From assembly GCF_013408795.1 (NCBI RefSeq), contig NZ_JACCCC010000001.1, positions 5,766,001 to 5,830,000 on the forward strand: a DNA stretch of 64,000 nt, written 5' to 3'. The notes under the pieces are model-generated. The model saw nothing but the letters and a program-made list of their open reading frames with translations, had not been told where the DNA came from and ran no database searches. The DNA comes from Spinactinospora alkalitolerans. GTDB lineage: Bacteria > Actinomycetota > Actinomycetes > Streptosporangiales > Streptosporangiaceae. Below are positions 1 through 10,100 of the stretch, one piece after another (positions within the stretch are counted from its first letter, which is position 1; each line of letters begins with the position of its first letter). The translations under genes and the position numbers were made by a program.

Positions 1-399
1 CCTCCACGTGCGTGGAGAACAGGGCACCGTTGCTCTCACGGATCAGCCCTCCACGGTCGTCCATGCGGTTCACCTCCACGTGCGTGGAGAACAGCGTTCC
101 CTCCGCACGCGGCCGGATTCCAGCAGCGGTTCACCTCCACGTGCGTGGAGAACAGGAAGGACACCCGATGTACACATTGGCAGCGGTCGGTTCACCTCCA
201 CGTGCGTGGAGAACAGACCAGGCGCTCGCACTCGAAGTCGAGCGCGATCGGTTCACCTCCACGTGCGTGGAGAACAGCGCCAGGCCACCATCCTGGGCGC
301 CCACGACAGCGGTTCACCTCCACGTGCGTGGAGAACAGGGTACTCAGCGGCCCGTGATCGGCTACACCTCCGGTTCACCTCCACGTGCGTGGAGAACAG
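1..399 (-). CRISPR. Type I-E-like CRISPR array, leader-proximal end (6 full repeats, 1 partial)
   Basis: Six identical 29-nt repeats lie at 66-94, 127-155, 188-216, 249-277, 310-338 and 371-399, and a partial one at 1-22. On the plus strand each begins CGGTTCACC and ends GGAGAACAG, around the near-palindrome CTCCACGTGCGTGGAG. Five spacers are exactly 32 nt, so the period is 61, as in subtype I-E. The spacer at 23-65 is 43 nt. Read on the minus strand, the repeat ends GTGAACCG, which parallels the 8-nt crRNA handle ATAAACCG of E. coli I-E. That orientation puts the leader at the right, and the array continues leftward out of the window. No cas gene is seen here. The subtype is inferred from repeat and spacer geometry only. 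Confidence 0.97.
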
Positions 400-470
400 A
401 CTTGTTGACCTGCGATTTCACAAAAGCACATTACCGTTTTCATGTCTAAGTTCAACGAACCGGGAACGGT
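400..470 (-). promoter_or_regulatory. Probable CRISPR leader with promoter
   Basis: The DNA right of the last repeat is clearly richer in A and T than its surroundings. On the minus strand a -35-like TTGAAC (455-450) and a -10-like TAATGT (433-428) are 16 nt apart, so transcription would begin near 421 and enter the first repeat at 399. This fits the orientation deduced from the repeat. The boxes are partial matches, so the promoter is an inference. Confidence 0.45.
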
Positions 471-990
471 CAGTAGTAACAGTCCCACCCCAGCCATCGC
501 CGGGCGCGCAGCGCTGCCCGGTACCCCTGCGAGAGGTACACACCAGCACATCCCTCATACCTTTCACGCTCCTCAGATTCCCTGAAACGTAGATGGCCAG
601 CCTGGTAGACGGATGCATAGAAATGCCCTGAACACAAGGCCTTGACACTGCCATCCGCTGACAGCGAGAACAAGACTGCCATTGCGGCCACCGTAGTGTG
701 CACCAGTCCGAGTATGCGGAAGTAGGCACCACCGCGTTGATCATCGCTAGCGGTGGGCCCGCCACGATCAATCCCCACCGTAGCCTCGGAGAGGGCTCCA
801 TTACCGGCCCATTTTCCTTGGGACCAGAGGGGGCAAGCGGCGGCTGAACGACGTGCCGAACACCTCACGAAAGAACGAGGCCCACGCTGGAGAGAGGCGG
901 TGAGACATGAACATCTCCCACTCGCGGTTACCTTGGCAAGGCAGAAGCCACAGATCCGGAATCTGTATCCCCGAACAGCAGTGACAGCGT
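471..990. other. No convincing gene
   Basis: This stretch of about 520 bases separates the CRISPR leader from the DUF2637 relic. A minus-strand reading frame continues open from the relic to 470, but past about 990 it has no recognisable family, start or ribosome site of its own. I see no tRNA, IS end or further repeat unit. Confidence 0.5.
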
Positions 991-1744
991 CTACCCGAAA
1001 CGACCTTGCTGTCCCCGCTGCTTGATCAGCCGTCCCCAGCGGTCCTTGCGGTCGAAGTGTGCGGCGATCTCTTTGCCACTGGGCAGTGAACCGTCCTTGC
1101 GCCGGTTGTCCAGCGCCCAGCGCCACGCCTCCAGCTGGATCCGTGGCACAGCCTCGAAGGACTCCGAAATATCCGAGACGGCCGCCTCCCCGCCATCGTC
1201 CGCCGCTTCGACCACCCGCAGTCGCGGACGCCGCTCCTCTTCCCCGTGTACAGGATCGCTGGCGGAGCGGCCAGCATGGGTGGACCCGACCTCGACAGCG
1301 GAGCCCGCTCTGCTCCGTGGGCTGCGCCTGCTCATCGCCTGCGATCGCGGTGCGTACGCCATGGGCACTCGCCTGGAACTCGCGCATGAGCAGTTCGTAG
1401 GCGCCCATCAGCGCGAAGCTCGGCCAGGCGTGGATCACCCGCGACCACAGGGCCGGGTCGGCGACCGCGACGTTGGCCGCGAGACTGGCCACGCTTCCCA
1501 GAACCAGCAGCGTCCACGGCAGCGCCCCGCCGTGGCGGCCGTGGCGGGCGTCGGTGAGCAGCGCCATCGACGAGGCCACGATCATCCCGCCGACCGACAG
1601 CGGGAGCAGGGCGGCTCGCCATCGCGGTTCACCGTGGCGCTGCGCCGGCTCGAGCATGTGCGAGTAGAACACCGCCGCCGCGATCACCGCCGGCAGCAGC
1701 ACCGCCAGGATCGTGGTCCACCGGGACCAGACAGACCGCTCCAC
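991..1744 (-). pseudogene. DUF2637 (SpdB-like) membrane protein gene, frameshifted
   Basis: The first ~130 residues give a four-helix membrane protein (WSRWTTILAVLLPAVIAA near the start, AWPSFALMGAYELLMREF near residue 115) that matches the intact gene at 33792-34550 almost residue for residue. The reading frame changes near 1310. The C-terminal half continues in another frame to 991, with the conserved end FDRKDRWGRLIKQRGQQGRF. DUF2637 proteins are found on actinomycete conjugative and integrative elements, where related Spd proteins act in plasmid spread. No transfer, replication or integrase gene accompanies this copy, so it looks like the residue of a lost element. A sequencing error could mimic the single frameshift. 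Confidence 0.8.
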
Positions 1745-1854
1745 CGCGCGTCACCGCCCGTCCGGGGACGGGTGGTGACGCGCGGCCCGACTCCGGAAGC
1801 TCCACACGCTCCTCGATGACGAGCTGGCCCGCGTTCCCATCTACGTGGCACCCT

Positions 1855-2277
1855 GCACGGGATGCCGACCCTGTGGTGCTCGACCAGTCCCAAGATCGAC
1901 GAGTACGAGAAGCTGGGGATGCTGGAGGCCGGGCCACAGCCGGCCGTGGCTCGGCCGACCCTGCTGATCGCCGGCAAGGAAGCGGCTCCACGACGTTCGG
2001 GGTCGGGCTGGCCGAGCAGGGGATCACGCTGCTTCGACCCTCGCCCAAGCGGGAGAAGCCCCAGCCCGGCGAGCACCTGCTGAAGTCTGATGCAGCAGCT
2101 GATCGAGTCGATCAACGCCCTTTAAGGGCCAGCGCGACCTGGAACGATCGACGGGTGAACCTTCGAGGACGTCTCGGTCAGATCGGCCGGCAGATCCCGA
2201 CCATGGCCGCAGCGACCTGACACAACCACCACACCGGAGCACTGGTCACGCGCTCCCTGAGCGCCTACGGCCACTGA
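1855..2277 (+). pseudogene. IS982-family transposase remnant (C-terminal part)
   Basis: Pieces of an IS982-type transposase appear in order but in different frames: GMPTLWCSTSPKIDEYEK (from about 1860), then LAEQGITLLRPSPKREKP (from about 2010), then a degraded QLIESIN segment and the ending VTRSLSAYGH before TGA at 2275-2277. Intact actinomycete IS982 transposases carry these segments contiguously and end in a similar AYDH motif. The N-terminal half with the first catalytic aspartates is missing. The element is inactive, and no clean terminal repeats were found. Confidence 0.72.
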
Positions 2278-2613
2278 CCGAAGAAACTACTCGTCTCGCT
2301 CGGCGAGTCGCGATTCCGGGTGCGGAGGAACCGGGAGCTCCCTGCCGTCCTCGACACCGATGGGTACCAGCCCGTAGACGTCGAGCTGGGCGGTATGTCA
2401 GCCGATGGCATCTTCACGTCGGTGGTACGACGTCTCGAAGACCTCGGCGAGCAATGGCTGCTTTCGCATGGCAGCGAGAAGCCGGAGCACTCCGCCAGTG
2501 TACCTGACAAGCCGGCTCCTTCACCGTCTGGTCATAGAGATACTCCGACGAGAGTTGGATCCAGTGCAGTCATAAGTCAAGGTCATCGCCGACATCGGCG
2601 CATCCCCACAGGC
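2278..2613. other. No convincing gene
   Basis: About 335 bases between the IS982 relic and the antitoxin gene. A plus-strand frame opens from about 2320 (start MRRNRELPAVLDTDGYQP) and runs over the antitoxin gene on the other strand, but I recognise no family in it. No toxin gene follows the antitoxin on the minus strand here. Confidence 0.4.
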
Positions 2614-2802
2614 TTACAGATGTCCGCCCTCCAACAGGCCGCGCATGGCGTCCTCAGCTCGTCGAATTATGAGGCATCCATCGTCCCCGCTGAAGACCAG
2701 CACATGACTGCCCGGATCCAGACCGGCCTCTGCCAACACTCCCAGAGGGATCACAACCTGGCCGCTCTCGCCGATCGTCAATTCCGCAGGCTCTCGAATC
2801 AT
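2614..2802 (-). CDS. AbrB/MazE/SpoVT-type DNA-binding protein (antitoxin-like)
   Basis: The 62-residue product has the swapped-hairpin AbrB layout. It starts MIREPAELTIGESGQVVIPL, continues through AGLDPGSHVLVF and ends with IIRRAEDAMRGLLEGG. GxSGQVVIP is the family's signature (usually GxxGRIVIP). Such proteins are often the antitoxin of a PIN-domain (VapC) pair, binding their own promoter and masking the toxin. The toxin normally follows directly, but none is visible in the 330 bases downstream. It is therefore either an orphan antitoxin or a stand-alone regulator. I chose the ATG at 2802 because residues upstream of it do not fit the family. Confidence 0.6.
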   Translation of the reverse strand: MIREPAELTIGESGQVVIPLGVLAEAGLDPGSHVLVFSGDDGCLIIRRAEDAMRGLLEGGHL

Positions 2803-3022
2803 GCCACCAGTGTGACAAGCATCGACCAGCACGTAGCGACACGGCTCGGACGTGTGGGATCCACGCCCGGAGGTCCCGGGAGCCTTTTCTCAGCAGATCG
2901 TCGAAAGCTCGACCGGCTCATGAGAGGGCTCGCCCCGGACTCTCCGAGCTCGGCCAGGCCGCCGTGGCACCGCGTCAGCGCCGCACGGGCTTCGGAGCGC
3001 ACCCGCCTGACAGTGATGATGT

Positions 3023-4330
3023 TCATGGTGACGTTGCGGGTGGTCTAACTCGCCGTCTGACAGCGCCGTCCGGGAGGACCACTCGACCACCGTCCGGCAC
3101 GGGCTTGTTGCCGATCACGCCGATGTTCCAACGAACGAGCGCTCCCGACTTGTTGCGTCGTCTGATGTACTCGAGCATCAGGTCCCGGGCCGCGTCGACC
3201 GTCTTCGGGTGGAACCTGTAAGCGTCGACGAAATCGAGCACCGGCTGCAACGAGACACCGCGCCAGAGCGCTCGGCCGGGCGCGAAGTCGGGGTCGGCCC
3301 GTCCCTCACGGTTCGCCTCCGCCAGCAGCGCTCTGACGGCGGTCGCGTTGGCCGCATGCCATTTTCTCGTCTTCCCCGGTCTTCTGACATGGGAAATACC
3401 GGTTCTCCACCAGTTGGCCGCCGTAAAGGCCGCCGCGCGTACGGCGTTCTTGGATTTCGAGGGTGCGGTGACGCGCATCTTCGGGTGGGTGCGGATTCTC
3501 ACCGCCATATCGATAAGGTGCCACGCTCGGTGAGGTGCCGATCGATCTCCCGGCGCATCTCCGCCTCGACGGTGGCCAGGTGGGTGAACCATCGACGCCT
3601 CTCCTCGGGCATGAAGATCCGCGGCAGGTCCTCGTACCCGGGCCGATATCCGAACCAGCGCCCCATCTGGAGGAGGGAGTCGTAGACGCTGGAAGAACGG
3701 ACGAAGTAGCTGACGACCAGGCCTTCCAGAGTCAGTCCTCACGAAGAGGTGTTGCCGCCGACCGCGATCACGTTGACGGGACCGGAGTCGTAGTCGAGAC
3801 GGTCGTTGCTCCGGTAATGGTCCATGACGATGATCGTCGTGAAGCGACATCCCCGAGTCGGGGGAGGATCTCGTCGAAGTCGAGCACGGTGTTGTTCCAC
3901 GACGCGGGGTCGCCCCTGCCTGCCTCCTCCTCCCACAGGACTCGCAGCTCGTCGATCACATCGGTGTGTTCGAACAGCCACGGGCGACTTCGCCGCACAA
4001 GGCGTTGAGTACCGGCCCGTAAGAGTCGTGGACACGGGTGTCCGAGTGCGCGTGGATCAACATCGAGGAGTGTTGACCGCTTTGACCGCGGACATGCCTG
4101 GCGGCAGTGGCCAACCAGAACCGGAGGACGACGCGGCGGAGGGAAGCCGTGGCTCGAGGAGCGAATCCCGCAGCGGCGGCCCTGCTCGCCGGTCGGAGAC
4201 TGCTCAGCTCATCGGCGGGCACGGTCCTGATCATGTCGAGCCCGCCGGGGACCTCCCCGTCCAGGGGGTTGCGTCCGAACAGGGTCTCCGGCTCTCGGCG
4301 TCCGAGTCAGGTGGGGAGGCACCTCGGGTA
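3023..4330 (-). pseudogene. Z1-domain endonuclease, C-terminal half, heavily broken
   Basis: Recognisable Z1-family segments run in order on the minus strand: ETLFGRNPLDGEVPGGLDMI (about 4270), ALR-like VVLRFWLATAARHVRG (about 4130), LFEHTDVIDELRVLWEE (about 3970), VNVIAVGGNT (about 3760), LTLEGLVVSYFVRSSSVYDS and LLQMGRWFGYRPGYEDLPRI (3730-3630), then RVRTHPKM-like sequence to 3023. They lie in several frames, with shifts near 3970, 3850 and 3520. A TGA at 3739-3741 replaces the arginine expected in NTxSRGLTLEG. The N-terminal half is absent: the dcm stop is only about 150 bases away. Z1 proteins accompany Dcm/Vsr genes in some restriction clusters, so this appears to be the dead nuclease partner of the methyltransferase upstream. 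Confidence 0.82.
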
Positions 4331-4485
4331 AGGGGCTGAGCTGCGGTGGGAACAGCGCTCGAGCAGGTCGGCGGTGCGATCGGCCATACGATGGCGACGC
4401 GCGGACACAGCCGTATCTACCCGATGACAGCCGACCTCGGCGGGGAGGCTTTCTCCACCGCCGTGCCGACTCATGGGCTCCTACA

Positions 4486-5682
4486 TCATCTTCGGATCGT
4501 CTGTGGCAGTTCACGGCGAACGGTGCCGACGACGCCGGCGGCCTGCCGAGTCGTCGGGTTCACGGTCTCCACGGAGCGGCGAGCGCGTACGGCGGGCGCC
4601 GGAAAGGAAGCGTCGCCGTTCTCCGGGCGTGGGCTGCTGTACGTGGAATCCGTACCGGCCGCTTTCCAGGGAGTTCCGCCGGACACCGCAGCCGTGAGGA
4701 CCTCGTCGCCGAAGTCGAGTGCGGCGGCGAGGACGTGAGCCGCGAGGCGTGGTGGGATGGCGTTGCCGATCTGCTGTGCGATGTCACGACCGGCCCAGGG
4801 ATAGTCGGCCGGGAAGGTCTGCAGCTGTCCAGCCTCGGCGAAAGTGAAGCGGGGACGTTCGAGACCGCCGAGCGTCACCACGCGGTTACGGGAGATCTTT
4901 CCGGTGACGGTGGCAGCAGGCTCGGCGGAAGTGCGCCGGCCCCGAGCCTTGGGATCGCCGCCGGTTCCGTAGTTGGAGACCACGACGAACGGTTCCGATC
5001 GATCGAGTGCGTCGCCCATCGTCACCCATTGCTTCCGCTCCGGGTCTCCGGCGTCCCGGGGCACCCTCTTTCGATAAGGGCGATGGGTCGCCTTGGGCAT
5101 CTCGGCCTTGTCGTTGAGACGAGCGATCAGAATGGCGCGTCGGCGAGTCTGCGGAACCCCGAACTCCTCCGCGCACAGCACCCCGCAGGCCACCGAATAG
5201 CCTCGGCTCTCGAGGGCTTCGCCCACCGCCTTCCACACCGGCAGTACGGCGGGCACCTGCTCCAGCACGATCGCCTCGTAGGGGCGGCCTCTCTCGACCG
5301 CCGCCAGTGCCCACCGTAGGGGCTCCAGCACCAAGGCCGTGCGCTCGTCCTTCAGTTCGGCCAGGTCCGCGGTGACGTCCTCGTCGGCGGCCATTCGCTT
5401 GGCGAAGTGGAGCACATCGTCCAGGGCGCGACGTCCGGCGCCGCTGCCTGCGACGGTATACGTCTGGCACGGTGGCCCGCCCGCGAGGACGGTGGCGTCG
5501 GGAAAATCCGCCGGCCCGAAGGCGCGCACGTCGCCCTCCTCTGTGCGCAGCCCGGCTGCGCGGCGAGTGGCGCAGGCGTCCGCGTCCATCTCGATGCCGA
5601 TCACGGGCACCGTCAGCCAGCATGCAGCCACATCCAGTCCGCCCGGTCCTGCGAACAGATCCACGATCTCGGCGGCGTGCAC
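4486..5682 (-). CDS. dcm: C5-cytosine DNA methyltransferase
   Basis: The 398-residue enzyme would transfer a methyl group from S-adenosylmethionine to cytosine C5 in a specific DNA sequence. Visible motifs are I (DLFAGPGG, residues 8-15), IV (GGPPCQTYT with catalytic Cys72), VI (EQV in place of ENV), VIII (QTRRRAILIA) and X (QQIGNAIPP). A ~70-residue tail without a known domain follows motif X. The GTG at 5682 is preferred because GGAG sits just upstream and motif I starts eight residues in; the longer frame upstream adds low-complexity sequence. It lies between vsr (upstream) and a dead Z1 nuclease gene (downstream), so it may now be a solitary methyltransferase. Methylation could also mark host DNA for the defence operon at 7.1 kb, but that is speculation. 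Confidence 0.93.
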   Translation of the reverse strand: MHAAEIVDLFAGPGGLDVAACWLTVPVIGIEMDADACATRRAAGLRTEEGDVRAFGPADFPDATVLAGGPPCQTYTVAGSGAGRRALDDVLHFAKRMAADEDVTADLAELKDERTALVLEPLRWALAAVERGRPYEAIVLEQVPAVLPVWKAVGEALESRGYSVACGVLCAEEFGVPQTRRRAILIARLNDKAEMPKATHRPYRKRVPRDAGDPERKQWVTMGDALDRSEPFVVVSNYGTGGDPKARGRRTSAEPAATVTGKISRNRVVTLGGLERPRFTFAEAGQLQTFPADYPWAGRDIAQQIGNAIPPRLAAHVLAAALDFGDEVLTAAVSGGTPWKAAGTDSTYSSPRPENGDASFPAPAVRARRSVETVNPTTRQAAGVVGTVRRELPQTIRR

Positions 5683-6283
5683 GTATTCTCCTGGCTGTGG
5701 GGGTGGAGGCGAGTGGTGGCAGAAGAATCTCGTGCGGGCAGTCGCCGCTGTTCCACCCTTGAAGCTCGCCACTGACGGCGACACAGCATATCCCTGTCCA
5801 TGGTGGCCAGCCACCATGGACACCCGGTTCCATGCCCGGTCGGCGCGGCTTCCTCTCGTCGCTCGCCGTCCGGATCCCGTGCTTCATCAGCGTGGCGAGG
5901 CGGCCGTCCTCCGGTCGAGCTTCAAGCGGTTGTCGCACCGGTCGTATGAGACGAAGGTCCCTGGTGAGATCGAACAGGCAGCCTGGAAGCGGTCTGCCGG
6001 TGCGAAGTGGGAGGACTCGGCTCTCCTCGAGAGTCCATCGCCCTTCCGTTCAGTGAGATGGAGCGACTACAGCGGGTCCCGCACGGGCGAATGTCGAAGA
6101 GCCGTCCACGTTTCGGAAGGTCTCGCACGAGTATCCTCAGCACGGCGGAGAACGATTCCGCCGTCACCCTTCGCCGAAGGCGCTGAGACGGTTTCCGGGG
6201 GGACGCCCCCACCTCGGCCAGATGGTCCCGAGAGGTTCCACACGCCCGGAACCGTCGACGGAGATCGCGGCAGACCCGCGGAA
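5683..6283. other. 600-base spacer between vsr and dcm
   Basis: I see no recognisable protein here on either strand, although several GC-driven frames stay open. The spacing is long for two genes that usually adjoin. The stretch may hold the dcm promoter or the remains of a deleted small gene. Confidence 0.4.
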
Positions 6284-6754
6284 TCACGGTTGCGGCCTTT
6301 TCACCGATTGCCGCGAGGCGGTCTCGTACAGAGCGCGTACGCGGGCGGCGGCTTCAAGGGGATCTTCGTGTTCCCAGACACGGAGTACCGCCCACCCTGC
6401 CTCTTCAAGCAGGCGATCCGTCTGTCGATCACGTTCGCGATTCGCCTCGACCTTGGACGCCCAGTATTCGGCGTTGGCCTTGGCGACCGTGTGGTGTTCG
6501 GGGCACCCGTGCCAAAAGCATCCGTCGAGGAACACGGCCAACCGTGCACGAGTGAATACGAGGTCTGCCGTGCGCCTGACAGAAGGAATCGGTCGGAAGG
6601 AGACACGGTATCGGAGACCCATGGCATGAATCGCGCGCCGCAAGGCCAGCTCGGGCTTGGTGTCACGCCCCTTGTTGGACTGCATGCTGCGTCGCGTGCC
6701 GGGAGTGGAAGCCCACGATGTGCCCGGGGCATTGCGCTTGGTGTGTCCGGTCAT
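6284..6754 (-). CDS. vsr: Very-short-patch-repair (Vsr) endonuclease
   Basis: Vsr nicks DNA 5' of T in T:G mismatches that arise when 5-methylcytosine deaminates at Dcm sites, so it protects the methylated genome from mutation. The 156-residue product has the family signatures TPGTRRSMQSNKGRDTKPE near residue 17, FLDGCFWHGCPEH near residue 79 and VWEHE near residue 124. Length is normal for the family. The ATG at 6754 is preceded by GAGGAA. It stands upstream of dcm on the same strand, as expected for a Dcm/Vsr pair, although 600 bases separate them. It is transcribed away from the large defence operon, so the two share a divergent upstream region. Confidence 0.94.
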   Translation of the reverse strand: MTGHTKRNAPGTSWASTPGTRRSMQSNKGRDTKPELALRRAIHAMGLRYRVSFRPIPSVRRTADLVFTRARLAVFLDGCFWHGCPEHHTVAKANAEYWASKVEANRERDRQTDRLLEEAGWAVLRVWEHEDPLEAAARVRALYETASRQSVKRPQP

Positions 6755-7123
6755 ATGATTCCTCGCCCCAGAGTGTGCCGCTGCAACTGCTCAGGCCCCG
6801 CCTCCTGTGGACTCCCGTGCTCGCTACGCCCCACGATAGTGAGCACGCCAACGGGAACATCGCTGGCCGTTGAAAACGCCCCACGATCTGCCGGCATCTG
6901 AAAGAATGGAATGTTCGTTGTAGGTTCCCATCCCCTGCCTTGAGGAACCGGTCCGATGGTGAGAAGTCGCCCTTGTCGGTGGTTGCGTCTACAGTCCATG
7001 GCAGGTCGATGGTGCGTGACGTGACGCACTGCCGAGGAACATGGGCGATCGGCGTTCAGGAGCCACATAGGTGCAGGTCTGGCAGGGATGCATTGCGTTG
7101 TCGGCGGCCGAGGCGGTGCAATC
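6755..7123. promoter_or_regulatory. Divergent intergenic region between vsr and the defence operon
   Basis: These 369 bases must carry the promoter of the four-gene operon to the right and probably that of vsr to the left. I could not assign -35/-10 boxes with confidence, and no regulator gene is encoded here. GAGGCGG at 7110-7116 is the likely ribosome site of the first operon gene. Confidence 0.4.
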
Positions 7124-10100
7124 GTGACGATGAAGCGTACCGAGTGGATCCCCGACGCGGGGCTGGTCCGTGAGGTCGACGACCTCTTCGGGCGGGCGAT
7201 CGATTCATACCGTGCTAATCCGAACCTGATTGCGGAGCACGCCAACCACGAGGAGTCCATCCGGGTCGGCGGTTACTCCAGCCGCACGCTCCTGGAACTG
7301 GTGCAGAACGCGGCCGACGCCATGTCGGGAGCTGACGAGCACGAGGAGGGAGCCGGGCGGGTCGAGATCGTCCTTGACCTCGACCACCAGACTCTGTACT
7401 GCGCGAACGCCGGTCGCCCGTTCTCGCGGAGTGGCCTCACCGCGATCGCTCACGCACACCTCAGTGGCAAGAGGGGCGACGAGATCGGGCGGTTCGGACT
7501 CGGGTTCAAGTCGGTGCTCGCCGTCACCGATGCTCCGCAGGTCTTCAGCCGATCGATCTCCTTCGAGTTCAATTCGACCAAGGCGAAGGAGACGATCGCG
7601 TCGATCGGGTCGGCGGCCAAGAGGTTCCCGGCCTTGAGAACCGCGACGCGGATGGATGCTCAGGCCGAGTTCACCAAGGACCCGATCCTGGCCGAGCTCG
7701 CGGAGTGGGCGGTGACGATCGTCAGGCTGCCGCACGCGTCGAAGCTGGAGAACCTCAAGAAGGAGATCGAGGAGTTCCGCTCCGAGTTCCTCCTCTTCGT
7801 CAACGCGGTGCGTGAGGTCCGGCTCCGGGTGATCGGGACGGACGAAGACTTCGTGACGAGCCATGTGTCGCGTGACCTCGGCGACGGCAGGTTCCGGATC
7901 GAACGTCCCGATGGTGACCACGATGAGTGGTACGTCGAGAACCGGATGCATGCACCCAGCTCCGAGGCTCGGGCCGAGGTCGGTGAAGCGGTGTCGCGCG
8001 ACCAGGTGAAGGTCACGGTCGCCATGCCGGCGCGCTTCGCCCAGAGGAGGACGGGCGAGTTCTGGTCGTACTTCCCGCTTCAGGACAAGACCTCTGCATC
8101 CGCCCTTTTCAACGCTCCCTGGAGCGTCAACGACGACCGCACCACGCTGCTCGAGAACACCTACAACCGAGAGATCCTCGTGACTCTCTCGGAGATGTTC
8201 GTCGACATGCTGCCGAAGGTCTCGTCTGTCGACGATCCGGCTGCGCACTTGGACTACATGCCGGCGCGTGGTCGTGAGGCCCACTCGTTCGGCGACGAGA
8301 TCCTCTGTGCCCACGTCCCGCAGATCGGGGCCGAGACGGCGCTGATCCCCGACGCGACGGGCGTCATGTGCACGCCGCAGGATCTCCGTCCTCTCGACTT
8401 CACCGTCAGTGACACGTCCGAGAGTGACCACGAAGAGTGGATCAAGTCACCCAACACCGGCGACGACGTTCCGCACTGGCGTTGCTACGTCAACAACCAG
8501 CGTGTGACTCGTCTGCGGCAGCTCTACGTCTACAAGTTCTCCTCTGCCTTCCCGGACCGACGGTCCAGGGACGAGATGAAAGCGCTGGAGGAGATGCCCA
8601 AGAGAGGCGTCCTGTCGTGGCTGCGTGAGTGGGCAGAGGGAGCCGACATGGACTCTGCCGCGAGGGCACTCGACTTCGTCCTGATGAACCCCAAGATCGA
8701 CGGCATCAGGTCTGCGAAGGTCATCCCGACGACCAGCGGGATGCGGTCCGTCAATGATCGTAACGAGGTCTTCCTCAAGCGTGTGGACGACGTCGACATC
8801 GAAGGAGCGAGTTTCGTCCACCCGGGTTTCCTGGCGATCCCCGGCATCGAGAAGAAGCTCCGTGAGAAGGCCGGGTTCCGGGACCTGGATCCGCTCGCGA
8901 TCCTCCAGGCCAGGCTGGGCAAGCTGTCTCCTGCGTCGGGAGACGAGGAACTCTCGAAGTTCTGGGACGCGGTCCTCGACGTACCCATGGACCAGGCTCG
9001 GAAGGTCGTGTCCCGCGACACGGCAGGCTGCATCAAGGTACCGACGCGCGACGGCGGCTGGTCTTCGCCCAGGCACGTGTTGGACATCGACGGGCTCGGT
9101 GACGGCATTCGAATTCGAATGTTGGACCGGACGAGGTGCGTTCCGCAGGTCGCGCATGCAGCAGGGGTCATCCATGCTGCGGTGTCCGTGTACTCGGTCG
9201 AGGACGAGGTCCACTTCGAGGACTACCACCAGTACGTCATAGACGAGCTCAACCGGAGGCTCGGGCCTGGAGAGCGCCCCGTCGAACGGATCGAGTTCGA
9301 CAGGAACGACGGCCCCGGTCCCTTCTCGACGCTCCTCATGCTGAAGGAGGCACAAGCACCGGACCAGGTCCGTGAGACGTGGACGGTTCATCTGCTCGCC
9401 TTCGATAAGGGGGACGACTGGACCTGCGAGGACATCGACACGGGCCAGACCCACCGAGTCGTCTCCCCTGTTCGATGGGCAGCGGAGCGGGCAGGGTTGG
9501 TGCGGTCGACTCGCGGCTACCGGGCTCCGGGCCGGGTCGTGTCTGCGTCGCTCGTCGAGTTCGAGGCCCTGCTGCCGCTCTTCCGCGGACCGCGCCCTGT
9601 CGAAGACGCTCTGGCGCTGCCGAAGGAACTGGACAAGGTTCCCGCCGACGTGCTGCGTGAAGCGCTCGAGGCGGAGCTCATCCCCTCGCAGGTCAAGGAC
9701 GGCACTCTGACGGAATTCGTCCTCGTCGCCGGCGGGATCGCGTTCCCCGACGGGCACCCGGTGCTCATCCCTGCCCGGGTGGGACGCGGCATCGAGGCGA
9801 GGCGGCCTGACACGGTGTACTTGGCGACCACCGAGGAAGAACGTACTTTCCTCGCTTCGCGGCACAAGCCGTACCTCCGGGCAGATCAAGATCAGGTGGA
9901 CCTGCTCGTCGAAGCGGTCGGATGTCGCCGGTTCGAGGACAGCTTCTCCTTCTCCCTGCTGGCCGAGGGCCGGCAGGACGGGGAGCGCGTCATCGACTTG
10001 TACACCGGACTCCGTTCGACGTTCGCGGAGGACAAGGTCATGAACGCGACCGTGGCGAAGGCCGTCCACATCGCGAAGCGCGTGACCACCGAGGACGGCG

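Noticed and set aside
8-592. Open reading frames of 145-194 codons through the CRISPR array
   Set aside because: They only reflect the repeat being free of stops in all plus frames; each translation repeats the same repeat-derived peptide.
470-990. Open minus-strand extension of the DUF2637 frame, ending with Tyr/Arg-rich sequence
   Set aside because: It has no start or ribosome site of its own, no recognisable family, and lies beyond the frameshift of a pseudogene.
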